Below are positions 1 through 6,430 of a stretch of 12,531 nt of DNA, piece after piece. Each line of letters opens with the position of its first letter. The stretch's first letter is position 1. Origin of the DNA: an uncultured Collinsella sp. (lineage in GTDB: Bacteria; Actinomycetota; Coriobacteriia; Coriobacteriales; Coriobacteriaceae); NCBI GenBank assembly GCA_958452935.1, contig CAUDVX010000048.1:1-12531 (forward strand), read 5' to 3'. Both the position numbers and the translations under genes were made by a program. Under the pieces are notes generated by a model. It saw nothing but the letters and a program-made list of their open reading frames with translations. It was not told the DNA's origin and ran no database searches.

Positions 1-804
1 ATCGTCATCATCCTTATTGGCGTGGGCCTTATGACCTGGCCGTGGATCTTGGACCGGCTCGAGGCCTCGGGCGTGTTCAACCAGATCAGCACCGTGTCCA
101 GCACCGTGGACGCACTGTCTGCCGAGGAGCGCGAGCGCATCCTGCTCCAGGCGCGCTCCTTTAACGAGCAGCTGGCGGGCGAGGCCACCGAGCTTCCCGC
201 CGACCAGATCGAGCCCTACGCTCAGCAGCTCATCTTTGACCGCGATCCCATGATGAGCTGGGTCGAGATCCCCTCCATCGACGTGAGTATGCCCATCTAC
301 CACGGCACGAGCGAGGAAGTCCTTATGGCGGGCGTTGGCCACCTGGAGGGCACGAGCCTGCCGGTGGGCGGCACCTCGACGCATTGCGTGCTCACCGCGC
401 ACTCGGGTATGCGCAACCTGAGTATGTTCGACGACATCCATTCGCTGGAGCCCGGCGACCTGGTGCTGCTGCACACCATGAACAAGACGCTCGCCTACAA
501 GATGGTGGACTCCGAGGTCGTGCTGCCCGAGGAGATGGAGTCACTGACCATCGAGCCCGGCGCCGACAAGGTGACGCTCGTCACCTGCACGCCCTACGGC
601 GTGAACGACCATCGCCTGCTGGTGCATTGCGTGCGCACCAAGTACAACAAGAAGGACGTCGACAAGCAAAAGTCGCTGGCCGGCCGCCACTGGGGCAAGC
701 GCGAGTTTGCCGTGCTCATCGTGGTCGTAGCCATTGTGCTGTTGCTGCTGGACATCGTGATCCACGCGGTCCGCAAGCGCCGCAAGGCCAAGGCCTCGGC
801 ATAG
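1..804 (+). CDS. Class C (pilin-polymerising) sortase, 5'-truncated
   Basis: Membrane-bound transpeptidase that would link pilin subunits or other LPXTG-type proteins at the cell surface. The frame is open from base 1 and begins inside a hydrophobic stretch (IVIILIGVGLMTWPW), so the true start is upstream; the GTG at 22 lies within this membrane segment and is not a convincing start. The sortase core is clear: the VEIPSIDVSMPIYHGTS strand, the GVGHLEGTSLPVGG segment, catalytic His (codon 400-402, in LTAHSGM), catalytic Cys (codon 586-588, in TLVTCTPYG) and the Arg of HRLLV (codon 613-615). TLVTCTPYG and a second membrane segment near the C-terminus (VLIVVVAIVLLLLDIVIHAV) followed by RKRRKAKA are class C traits. 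The lid region before the core lacks the usual DPF/DPW motif. The pilin substrate should lie upstream, outside the window. Family assignment is very secure; the substrate is unknown. Confidence 0.95.
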   Translation: MVIILIGVGLMTWPWILDRLEASGVFNQISTVSSTVDALSAEERERILLQARSFNEQLAGEATELPADQIEPYAQQLIFDRDPMMSWVEIPSIDVSMPIYHGTSEEVLMAGVGHLEGTSLPVGGTSTHCVLTAHSGMRNLSMFDDIHSLEPGDLVLLHTMNKTLAYKMVDSEVVLPEEMESLTIEPGADKVTLVTCTPYGVNDHRLLVHCVRTKYNKKDVDKQKSLAGRHWGKREFAVLIVVVAIVLLLLDIVIHAVRKRRKAKASA

Positions 805-816
805 GACATTCTCCAG

Positions 817-852
817 AACCATCACAATGGGGACAGGCACCTTTGTGGTGGT
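817..852. repeat. Hairpin repeat with GGGGACAGGCACC loop
   Basis: The arms ACCATCACAA (818-827) and TTGTGGTGGT (843-852) pair over 10 positions with one G-T wobble. The loop holds GGGGACAGGCACC. I recall this loop motif as recurring in intergenic repeats of many bacterial genomes, some linked to REP-type elements; that is memory, not a search. It starts 13 bases after the sortase stop codon. Confidence 0.6.
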
Positions 853-862
853 CAGGGCTTCC

Positions 863-927
863 AAACCATCACAACATTCGATGAAAATCGCGATTTTGGC
901 GAAAAGTGTCGAATGTTGTGATGGTTT
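863..927. repeat. Perfect 19-bp inverted repeat with inner palindrome
   Basis: AAACCATCACAACATTCGA (863-881) is the exact reverse complement of 909-927. The loop contains the 14-bp palindrome AAAATCGCGATTTT (884-897). The outer arm AACCATCACAA also opens the preceding hairpin at 817-827, so the two structures are related repeats. A T-run follows the right arm (925-928), so the structure could also terminate sortase transcription. Intergenic repeat element is the best description. Confidence 0.8.
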
Positions 928-1026
928 TCATTGCGGTCGGGACGGCTTTCGTTTTGGGCGGCGCGGTTTTCGCTGCAGGCGAGACGGTTTTCGCTATGGA
1001 CGGTGCGGTTTCGCTGCAGAACCGCC
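922..1026. repeat. Five degenerate 21-bp tandem units
   Basis: Units start at 922, 943, 964, 985 and 1006, exactly 21 bases apart. Each opens with a variant of CGGTTTTCG (TGGTTTTCA, CGGCTTTCG, CGGTTTTCG, CGGTTTTCG, CGGTTTCG), followed by a variable G-rich half. The last unit has lost one T. The first unit overlaps the right arm of the inverted repeat ending at 927. Since 21 is a multiple of three, open frames through the array give heptapeptide repeats on both strands, but none has a ribosome binding site, so I treat the array as non-coding. Confidence 0.7.
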
Positions 1027-1085
1027 AGCCTGCCGCTTGCCAACCGCCGCCCTCGTTACGTTTTCGCTGCATTTGGGTAAAGCAC

Positions 1086-1144
1086 CTGCTCCAAGCGGCG
1101 TTGCCTTGTATACTAGAGCGGTTTATCTGTTATGCGGAAGGGAG
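1086..1144 (+). promoter_or_regulatory. Probable gatCAB promoter and ribosome binding site
   Basis: TATACT at 1109-1114 is a good -10 hexamer. No strong -35 lies 17 bases upstream (CTGCTC at 1086-1091 is a poor match). The ribosome binding site GGAAGGGAG (1136-1144) sits 5 bases before the ATG at 1150. The ATG at 1132 lies upstream of this site, so translation from 1132 is unlikely. Confidence 0.5.
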
Positions 1145-1149
1145 CGCCT

Positions 1150-1461
1150 ATGGCACTCAGCGAGAAAGACGTGCGCGGCATCGCCGAGTACGCAAAGATC
1201 GCACTGACCGATGACGAGCTCACCAAGATGACGTCCTACATGAACGACGCCGTCCAGATGCTCGAGCCCGTCTTGCAATATGACTTGCCCGACGTGGAGC
1301 CCACGTTCCATCCCATCGGAAGCCTGTCCAACGTGATGGGCGATGATCTGCGCGAGCCCGAGCGCGACCTGCCGCTCGACGTTGCGCTCGAAAACGCCGG
1401 CAGTGCGCGCGATCGCTACTTCCGCGTGCCGTCCATTTTGGGAGAGGGGGAGAGCGAGTAA
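1150..1461 (+). CDS. gatC: Asp-tRNA(Asn)/Glu-tRNA(Gln) amidotransferase subunit C
   Basis: Small (103 aa) structural subunit of the GatCAB complex, which converts mischarged Glu-tRNA(Gln) and/or Asp-tRNA(Asn) to the correct aminoacyl-tRNA in organisms lacking the direct synthetase. The sequence has the family layout: an N-terminal helical part (LSEKDVRGIAEYAKIALTD), a central helix (MTSYMNDAVQMLEPV) and an extended C-terminal tail containing the usual LREPERDLP and YFRVPSIL segments. Length is normal. Start chosen at ATG 1150 because GGAAGGGAG lies 5 bases upstream; an in-frame ATG at 1132 would add MRKGAP and put that site inside the gene. First gene of the gatC-gatA-gatB operon; its TAA overlaps the gatA ATG by one base, which suggests translational coupling. 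Confidence 0.96.
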   Translation: MALSEKDVRGIAEYAKIALTDDELTKMTSYMNDAVQMLEPVLQYDLPDVEPTFHPIGSLSNVMGDDLREPERDLPLDVALENAGSARDRYFRVPSILGEGESE

Positions 1462-2975
1462 TGGCGCAGAGCTTCGATTCCCTTACCGCCGCCCAGATCG
1501 CCGCGGGCGTTGCCGCCGGCGACTTTACCGCTACCGAGGTGGCCCAGGCCTCCCTTGCCGCCATCGAGGCGCGCGAGGGCGGGGTCCAGGCATTCCTACA
1601 GGTGGCGCCCGAGCTCGCGCTCGAGGCCGCTGCGCGCGTGGATGCCGACCGTGCCGCAGGCAAGCCGCTGCCCCCGCTCGCGGGCGTGCCGCTGGCCATT
1701 AAGGACAACATGAACCTCGTGGGTACGCGCACCACCTGCGCTTCCCGTATGCTCGAGAACTACCAGAGCGTCTACACCGCCACCTGCGTTCAGCGCATGC
1801 TCGACGCCGGCTGCCTGCCCATGGGCAAGGCAAATATGGACGAGTTTGCCTTTGGCAGCTCCACCGAGAGCTCGGCGTTCCACCGCACCAACAACCCCTG
1901 GGATACCGAGCGCGTGCCCGGCGGCTCCTCGGGTGGCTCCGCTGCTGCCGTCGCCGCGGGCGAGGTCGCGCTCTCGTTGGGCTCGGACACCGGCGGCTCC
2001 ATTCGCCAGCCGGCGTCGCTGTGCGGCGTGGTGGGCTTTAAGCCCACGTATGGCGCCGTGAGCCGTTACGGCGTGGTTGCCTTTGGCTCGTCGCTCGATC
2101 AGGTGGGCCCCTTTGGCCGCACGGTCGAGGATGTCGCGCTGGCCATGAACGCGCTTACCGGCGCGGGCCACGATCCGTACGACTGCACCAGCCAGGATTG
2201 CGCCGTCGACTTTGCCGAGCATCTCAACGACAGTATCGAGGGCAAGCGCGTGGGCATCATCCCCGCGTTTATGGAGGCCGAGGGCCTGACGCCCGAGGTC
2301 AAGGTCGCTGTTCAGCGCGCCGCCCAGGAGCTGCAGAACCAGGGCGCCGAGCTGGTCGAGGTCGACCTGCCGCACCTGGACGCCGCCATCGCCGCCTACT
2401 ACGTCATCGGCCCGGCCGAGGCGTTCTCCAACCTGGCCCGTTTCGACGGCATTCGCTACGGCTACCAGGAGGAGGGCTGCGCCAACCTGTCCGACCAGAG
2501 CTCGCTTTCGCGTGCCCATGGCTTTGGCGCCGAGGCCAAGCGCCGTCAGATGCTCGGCGCTTACCTGCTGAGCTCGGGCGTGTACGACAAGTACTACTAC
2601 GCTGCGCAAAAGGCCCGCACGCTCATCACGCAGGACTACGACGCCGCGTATGCCAAGGTGGACACCATCCTCATGCCCGCCTCGCCGCGCACGGCCTTTA
2701 AGTTTGGCGAGATCAGCGACCCCACGCAGATGTACCTTTCGGACCTGTACACCATCTCGCTCAACATCTGCGGCAACGGTGGTATCTCGGTGCCGCTGGG
2801 CCTGGGCGAGGATACTCAGCTGCCCGTTTCTGCCCAGCTGGTGGGTCCGGCCTTTAAGGACCGTCAGCTGCTCACGTTTGCCCGCGCCCTGGAGCGCGGC
2901 TTTGCCGATGCCGCTACGGGTGCGCCCGCGCTTTCCGTCGCGCCCGATTTTGCCGGGAAGGGAGGCGAGCTGTAA
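1461..2975 (+). CDS. gatA: Asp-tRNA(Asn)/Glu-tRNA(Gln) amidotransferase subunit A
   Basis: Amidase-signature subunit that hydrolyses glutamine and supplies ammonia to GatB. At 504 aa the length is slightly above the family norm. The Lys-cisSer-Ser triad is intact: Lys81 (PLAIKDNMN), Ser156 (GGSSGGSAAAVAAG) and Ser180 (SDTGGSIRQPAS), each two residues later than in the Staphylococcus aureus enzyme as I recall it. The glycine- and serine-rich amidase signature spans about residues 150-185, followed by GVVGFKPTYGAVSRYGVVAFGS. A good purine-rich ribosome binding site (GGGAGAGGGGGAG) lies in the end of gatC. The ATG overlaps the gatC stop by one base and the stop overlaps the gatB ATG in the same TAATG form, so the subunits are probably made in fixed proportion. 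Confidence 0.98.
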   Translation: MAQSFDSLTAAQIAAGVAAGDFTATEVAQASLAAIEAREGGVQAFLQVAPELALEAAARVDADRAAGKPLPPLAGVPLAIKDNMNLVGTRTTCASRMLENYQSVYTATCVQRMLDAGCLPMGKANMDEFAFGSSTESSAFHRTNNPWDTERVPGGSSGGSAAAVAAGEVALSLGSDTGGSIRQPASLCGVVGFKPTYGAVSRYGVVAFGSSLDQVGPFGRTVEDVALAMNALTGAGHDPYDCTSQDCAVDFAEHLNDSIEGKRVGIIPAFMEAEGLTPEVKVAVQRAAQELQNQGAELVEVDLPHLDAAIAAYYVIGPAEAFSNLARFDGIRYGYQEEGCANLSDQSSLSRAHGFGAEAKRRQMLGAYLLSSGVYDKYYYAAQKARTLITQDYDAAYAKVDTILMPASPRTAFKFGEISDPTQMYLSDLYTISLNICGNGGISVPLGLGEDTQLPVSAQLVGPAFKDRQLLTFARALERGFADAATGAPALSVAPDFAGKGGEL

Positions 2976-4651
2976 TGAAGGAGCTTTCCGAGGTCCTGCA
3001 GGATTGGGAGGCCGTGATCGGCCTGGAGATCCATACCGAGCTCACCGCACTCGATACCAAGATGTTCTGCAACTGCAAGCTCAGCCACGATGACGAGCCC
3101 AACGCCAACGTGTGCCCGGTGTGCCTGGGCCTGCCCGGCGCCCTGCCGGTGCCCAACAAGCGCGCCATCGAGAGCATCGTCAAGGCCGGTCTCGCCACCA
3201 ACTGCGAGATTCAGCGCCACTCGATGTTCTACCGCAAGCACTACTTCTATCCCGATATGGCCAAGAACTTTCAGACCACGCAGGGCCCGGTCGCCTTTGC
3301 CATGTACGGTCACCTGGATCTGGACGTGACCGGTCGCGGTGCCGCCGAGCGCCCCGACTGCGCGTTTGGCGAGGCCGAGGCCCAGAGCCTGGCGAGCGCT
3401 TCGGCCAACGCCGAGGGCCTGTCCACGTCCATGACGTCGACCATGCGCGAAGGCAATCAGCGTGCCGGCCACCTGGCCAGCTACGATGCGTCCAACCTGC
3501 AGATGCCCGAGCGTCGCGAGGACGGTTCCTATACGGTGCCCATTCGCATCCTGCGCATCCACATGGAGGAGGATGCCGCCAAGATGGTGCACGTGGGCGG
3601 CGCCGAGGGCCGCATTACCGCCGCGGCCGAGTCGCTCGTCGACTACAACCGTTGCGGCACGCCGCTCATCGAGCTCGTTACCGAGCCCGACCTGCGCACG
3701 CCCGAGGAGGCTCGCCTGTTTATGGAGAAGCTCCGTCGCATCTTTGTGACGCTGGGCATTTCCGACTGCTCCATGGAGAAGGGCTCCATGCGCTGCGACG
3801 GCAACGTGTCGCTGCGCCGCCGCGGCGAGACCAAGCTGGGCACCAAGACCGAGCTCAAGAACCTCAACTCGTTTAAGAGCCTGCACGACGGCCTTGCCTA
3901 CGAGATCTGCCGTCAGGCCGAGGTGCTCGAGGAGGGCGGCATCATCTACCAGGAGACCCGCCACTGGGAGCCCAGCCGCAAGCGCACCGTGGTCATGCGC
4001 GTCAAGGAGACGGCCGACGACTACCGCCTGTTCCCCGATCCCGACCTGGCGCCGTTCGACCTGGACGACGAATTCATCGACCGCTGCCGTGGCGAGATTC
4101 CCGAGCTGCCCGATGCCAAGCGCGCCCGTTTTGAGGCCGACTTTGGAATTAAGGCGGCCGATGCCGAGCAGATTGCCGGCGACCCCGAGTTTGCCGAGTT
4201 CTTTGAGGCCGCCGCTGCCGGTATGGCTGGCAAGGAGGCCCAGACGGTCGCAAATCTGCTGGTCAACGAGATGATCGCCTACCTTAAGGGCGCGGGCGTG
4301 TCGCTCGCCGAGTCCGGCATCGCGCCGGCTCAGGTGGCGGCTCTTGCCAGGCTGCTGGCGACCGATGCCATCAGCTCCAACCAGGCGCACGAGGTCTTTG
4401 AGGCCATGGCCCAGACCGGCGACGATCCCAACAAGATCGTCGACGAGCGTGGTATGCGTCAGGTAAGCGATGCCGGCGCGCTGCAGCCGATCGTGGACGA
4501 GGTGCTGACAAACTGTGCCGAGCAGGCGCAGCAGTATCGTGACGGAAACCAGAAGGTCATCGGCTTTTTGGTGGGCCAGTGCATGAAGGCGAGCCGCGGT
4601 AAGGGCAACCCGAAGCTCTTCAACGAGTTGCTGAGAACGTCGCTCTCGTAA
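2975..4651 (+). CDS. gatB: Asp-tRNA(Asn)/Glu-tRNA(Gln) amidotransferase subunit B
   Basis: tRNA-binding, ATP-dependent subunit that phosphorylates the misacylated residue and completes amidation. Family marks: WEAVIGLEIHTEL near the N-terminus, a zinc-type cysteine set (Cys32, Cys34, Cys47, Cys50 in FCNC and CPVCLGLPG), RKHYFYPDMAKNFQ, RIHMEEDAAK, CGTPLIELVTEPD, GSMRCDGNVSLR, KTELKNLNSFK, DDYRLFPDPDL, and a C-terminal YqeY-like tail ending FLVGQCMKASRGKGNPKL. At 558 aa it is longer than the usual 475-500; most of the extra length is a polar insert at about residues 119-184, between GHLDLDV and the RIHMEED strand. Frame and flanking motifs stay intact, so this is an in-frame insertion. The usual ISQYD after FQ is replaced by TTQGP. 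Last gene of the operon, followed by a terminator. Confidence 0.97.
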   Translation: MKELSEVLQDWEAVIGLEIHTELTALDTKMFCNCKLSHDDEPNANVCPVCLGLPGALPVPNKRAIESIVKAGLATNCEIQRHSMFYRKHYFYPDMAKNFQTTQGPVAFAMYGHLDLDVTGRGAAERPDCAFGEAEAQSLASASANAEGLSTSMTSTMREGNQRAGHLASYDASNLQMPERREDGSYTVPIRILRIHMEEDAAKMVHVGGAEGRITAAAESLVDYNRCGTPLIELVTEPDLRTPEEARLFMEKLRRIFVTLGISDCSMEKGSMRCDGNVSLRRRGETKLGTKTELKNLNSFKSLHDGLAYEICRQAEVLEEGGIIYQETRHWEPSRKRTVVMRVKETADDYRLFPDPDLAPFDLDDEFIDRCRGEIPELPDAKRARFEADFGIKAADAEQIAGDPEFAEFFEAAAAGMAGKEAQTVANLLVNEMIAYLKGAGVSLAESGIAPAQVAALARLLATDAISSNQAHEVFEAMAQTGDDPNKIVDERGMRQVSDAGALQPIVDEVLTNCAEQAQQYRDGNQKVIGFLVGQCMKASRGKGNPKLFNELLRTSLS

Positions 4652-4655
4652 ACGG

Positions 4656-4796
4656 GAACCCGGGAGCCCCGGCAGGGCGGGTGCTTCCTCAAAATTTCAA
4701 ACAGTCCTGCGCAAGACGAAGGCCACATTAAGTGGCCTTCTTTGCGTGCGGAACTCATTTTGAGCAAGCACCCGCCCTGCCGGGGCTCCCAGGTTC
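4656..4796. repeat. 141-bp element with 40-bp inverted arms around a terminator
   Basis: Positions 4656-4695 are the reverse complement of 4757-4796 with only two mismatches; the GC-rich core arms (4662-4686 and 4766-4790) are perfect over 25 bases. The outer ends read GAACC and GGTTC. The 61-base centre holds the terminator hairpin at 4718-4740. I see no flanking target-site duplication. It could be a MITE-like or other palindromic intergenic element that also ends gatB transcription. Confidence 0.8.
4718..4746 (+). terminator. Stem-loop terminator after gatCAB
   Basis: GAAGGCCAC (4718-4726) and GTGGCCTTC (4732-4740) form a perfect 9-bp stem with loop ATTAA, followed by TTT. CGCAA (4710-4714) and TTGCG (4742-4746) can extend the stem past a small internal loop. 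The T-run is short. It lies 67 bases after the gatB stop and at the centre of the larger inverted repeat, so it may act in both directions. Confidence 0.7.
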
Positions 4797-4844
4797 TGCA
4801 ACGACTCGGCCGTTCGGGTCAGGCGGGCTGATAGGAAAGATGGT

Positions 4845-4875
4845 GGCGGAGTTGCAAAATGCGCCTCCGCCTTTT
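4845..4875 (+). terminator. Second terminator-like hairpin
   Basis: GGCGGAG (4845-4851) pairs with CTCCGCC (4865-4871) over 7 bp, the loop contains a small GC/GC pair, and TTTT follows at 4872-4875. It precedes the promoter region of the ATPase gene at 5002, so it could insulate that gene from gatB readthrough. Confidence 0.55.
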
Positions 4876-4907
4876 GAATGTGATGAAAGTGTGGCGAAAT
4901 GAGCTTA

Positions 4908-4994
4908 AAACTTCCGTAAATGTGATAAATGTCACGTTTTACCTAGGGTAAAATGTGGGAAATATCACGTTTACGGAAGTTTCTTTGCGGGAGG
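4908..4994 (+). promoter_or_regulatory. Nested inverted repeat, promoter and ribosome binding site of the AAA ATPase gene
   Basis: The outer arms AAACTTCCGTAAATGTGATA (4908-4927) and 4963-4982 are reverse complements with one mismatch in 20. Inside, CACGTTTTACC and GGTAAAATGTG form a second dyad around TAG, with one G-T pair. TAAAAT (4949-4954) is a plausible -10 within the inner dyad; no clear -35 is seen. GGGAGG (about 4989-4994) is the ribosome binding site for ATG 5002. The layout suits an operator over the promoter, or a structured leader. Confidence 0.6.
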
Positions 4995-5001
4995 TTCGGT
5001 C

Positions 5002-6366
5002 ATGCAGCGAGATATCATTGCCAAGCTTAACGCTTGGAAAGCGTCAGAATATCGTAAGCCGCTTATCCTTAAGGGGGCGCGCCAGGTTGGAAAGACGTGG
5101 GCGCTTAAGGAGTTCGGCCGAACCTCGTACATCAATTTTGTGTATCTGACGCTCGAGGAGCCGTCACCTGGGGTACAGAGCGAGTACGCTCAGTTTTTCG
5201 AAGGTACGCGCGATCCTCGACGGATCATCTCAAATCTTTCCCTGGCACTTGGACAGCCTATCGAGCCCGGCGAAACGCTGCTTATTATTGATGAGATTCA
5301 GGATTGTCCTTCTGCAGTCGGCGCCCTTAAATACTTCTGTGACGAGGCCCCCGAGTATCACGTCGCATGCGCAGGGTCTTTGTTGGGCGTTCGCTTGTCC
5401 CGTGAGACCAGCGCTTTTCCGGTGGGAAAGGTCGAGTTCATGGAGATGCGCCCCATGAGCTTTTCCGAGTTTCTGAAAGCCGAGGGCGCTGCAAACTACG
5501 ACGAATACCTTGGCGGCCTGGATCAGATCGAGACAGTGCCCGATTTCTTCCATGTCCGTCTCGTCGAGCATCTTCGTCGTTATTTTGCATGCGGCGGCAT
5601 GCCAGAGGCTCTTGGCCGGTGGGTGGAGACGGGCGATATCGTTCAGGTCGATAAGGTGTTGTCTGATCTCTTGGATTCCTACGAGCGCGATTTTGCCAAG
5701 CATGGTGGCCGTGCGCAGTTCGCCAAGCTTTCGCAAATATGGAACTCGATTCCAGCTCAGTTGGCGCGCGAGAACAAAAAGTTCGTTTGGGGTGCGGTGC
5801 GCGAGGGGGCTCGTGCTCGAGAATACGAGGATGCTCTGGAATGGCTTGCCGATGCTGGGCTCATCACGGCGGTTCGCCTTAATGCTGCCGGTGGTGTGCC
5901 GCTCTCTGCGTACGATGACCTCAAGGCATTTAAAGTCTACTGTCTTGATGTCGGCTTGCTGCGCCGCATGGCAAGGCTGGATGCGTCCGCTTTTGCCATC
6001 TCGGATGCGCTATTTTCGGAGTTCAAAGGTTCGTTCGCCGAGAACTATGTGCTTCAGGCATTACTTTCACAGTTAGATGCTGCTCCGCGTTATTGGACAA
6101 ACGAGAAGCCGAAGCACGAAGTCGATTTTTTGATTCAAGTCGGAAACGAAATCGTTCCCGTCGAGGTCAAATCGGGAGAGGTCGTTCATTCCAAGAGCCT
6201 TAAGTACTATGCCGACAAGCATGCGGGGACGACTCCATTGAGGGTCCGCTACTCACTTAAGAACCTAAAGCTCGACGACGGGGTGCTCAACATTCCGTTG
6301 TATTTGGCTGATCGATCTGTCCCTCTTATCAAAAAGGCGCTTGATCGTGCACATCTTGACGTTTAG
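5002..6366 (+). CDS. AAA-family ATPase with C-terminal DUF4143 domain
   Basis: Protein of 454 aa belonging to the widespread 'ATP-binding protein, AAA_14/DUF4143' family, whose cellular role is not established. The N-terminal P-loop ATPase has Walker A GARQVGKT (25-32), Walker B LLIIDEIQ (Asp97, Glu98) and the CAGSLLG sensor-like segment near residue 125, then PMSFSEFL, typical of the family. The C-terminal part has a PD-(D/E)xK-like pattern: Glu347 (FAENYV), Asp375 (EVDFLI) and Glu388-Val-Lys390 (VEVKSG), so it could bind or cut nucleic acid; activity is inference. No membrane segment. The start at ATG 5002 is supported by GGGAGG 7 bases upstream. It stands alone between operons, with its own promoter-like inverted repeat and, by eye, lower GC at third codon positions than its neighbours, which suggests horizontal acquisition. 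Convergent with the AraC gene. Confidence 0.92.
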   Translation: MQRDIIAKLNAWKASEYRKPLILKGARQVGKTWALKEFGRTSYINFVYLTLEEPSPGVQSEYAQFFEGTRDPRRIISNLSLALGQPIEPGETLLIIDEIQDCPSAVGALKYFCDEAPEYHVACAGSLLGVRLSRETSAFPVGKVEFMEMRPMSFSEFLKAEGAANYDEYLGGLDQIETVPDFFHVRLVEHLRRYFACGGMPEALGRWVETGDIVQVDKVLSDLLDSYERDFAKHGGRAQFAKLSQIWNSIPAQLARENKKFVWGAVREGARAREYEDALEWLADAGLITAVRLNAAGGVPLSAYDDLKAFKVYCLDVGLLRRMARLDASAFAISDALFSEFKGSFAENYVLQALLSQLDAAPRYWTNEKPKHEVDFLIQVGNEIVPVEVKSGEVVHSKSLKYYADKHAGTTPLRVRYSLKNLKLDDGVLNIPLYLADRSVPLIKKALDRAHLDV

Positions 6367-6430
6367 ATCCTGGGTGAGCTGACGGGCGGCGGCTAATTAA
6401 TCGCTCCGTTACGGCCAGGGAGCTTGGGCC

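Noticed and set aside
863..1026. CRISPR array
   Set aside because: Units are contiguous, degenerate and without unique spacers; no cas genes nearby.
827..1214. Open frames over the 21-bp repeats giving heptapeptide-repeat proteins (both strands)
   Set aside because: The repeats arise because 21 is divisible by three. No ribosome binding sites, and the frames run across hairpins and the gatC promoter.
1596..4390. Long minus-strand open frames opposite gatA and gatB
   Set aside because: High-GC shadow frames opposite well-supported genes, with low-complexity His/Gly/Ala/Val-rich composition and no recognisable domains.
4459..4767. Minus-strand open frame across the gatB end and terminator
   Set aside because: It overlaps the gatB coding end and the terminator/inverted repeat, with no plausible start signal or domain.
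6367..6430. Possible terminator between the convergent ATPase and AraC genes (GCTCC/GGAGC)
   Set aside because: The stem is only 5 bp with an 11-base loop and has no T-run on either side.
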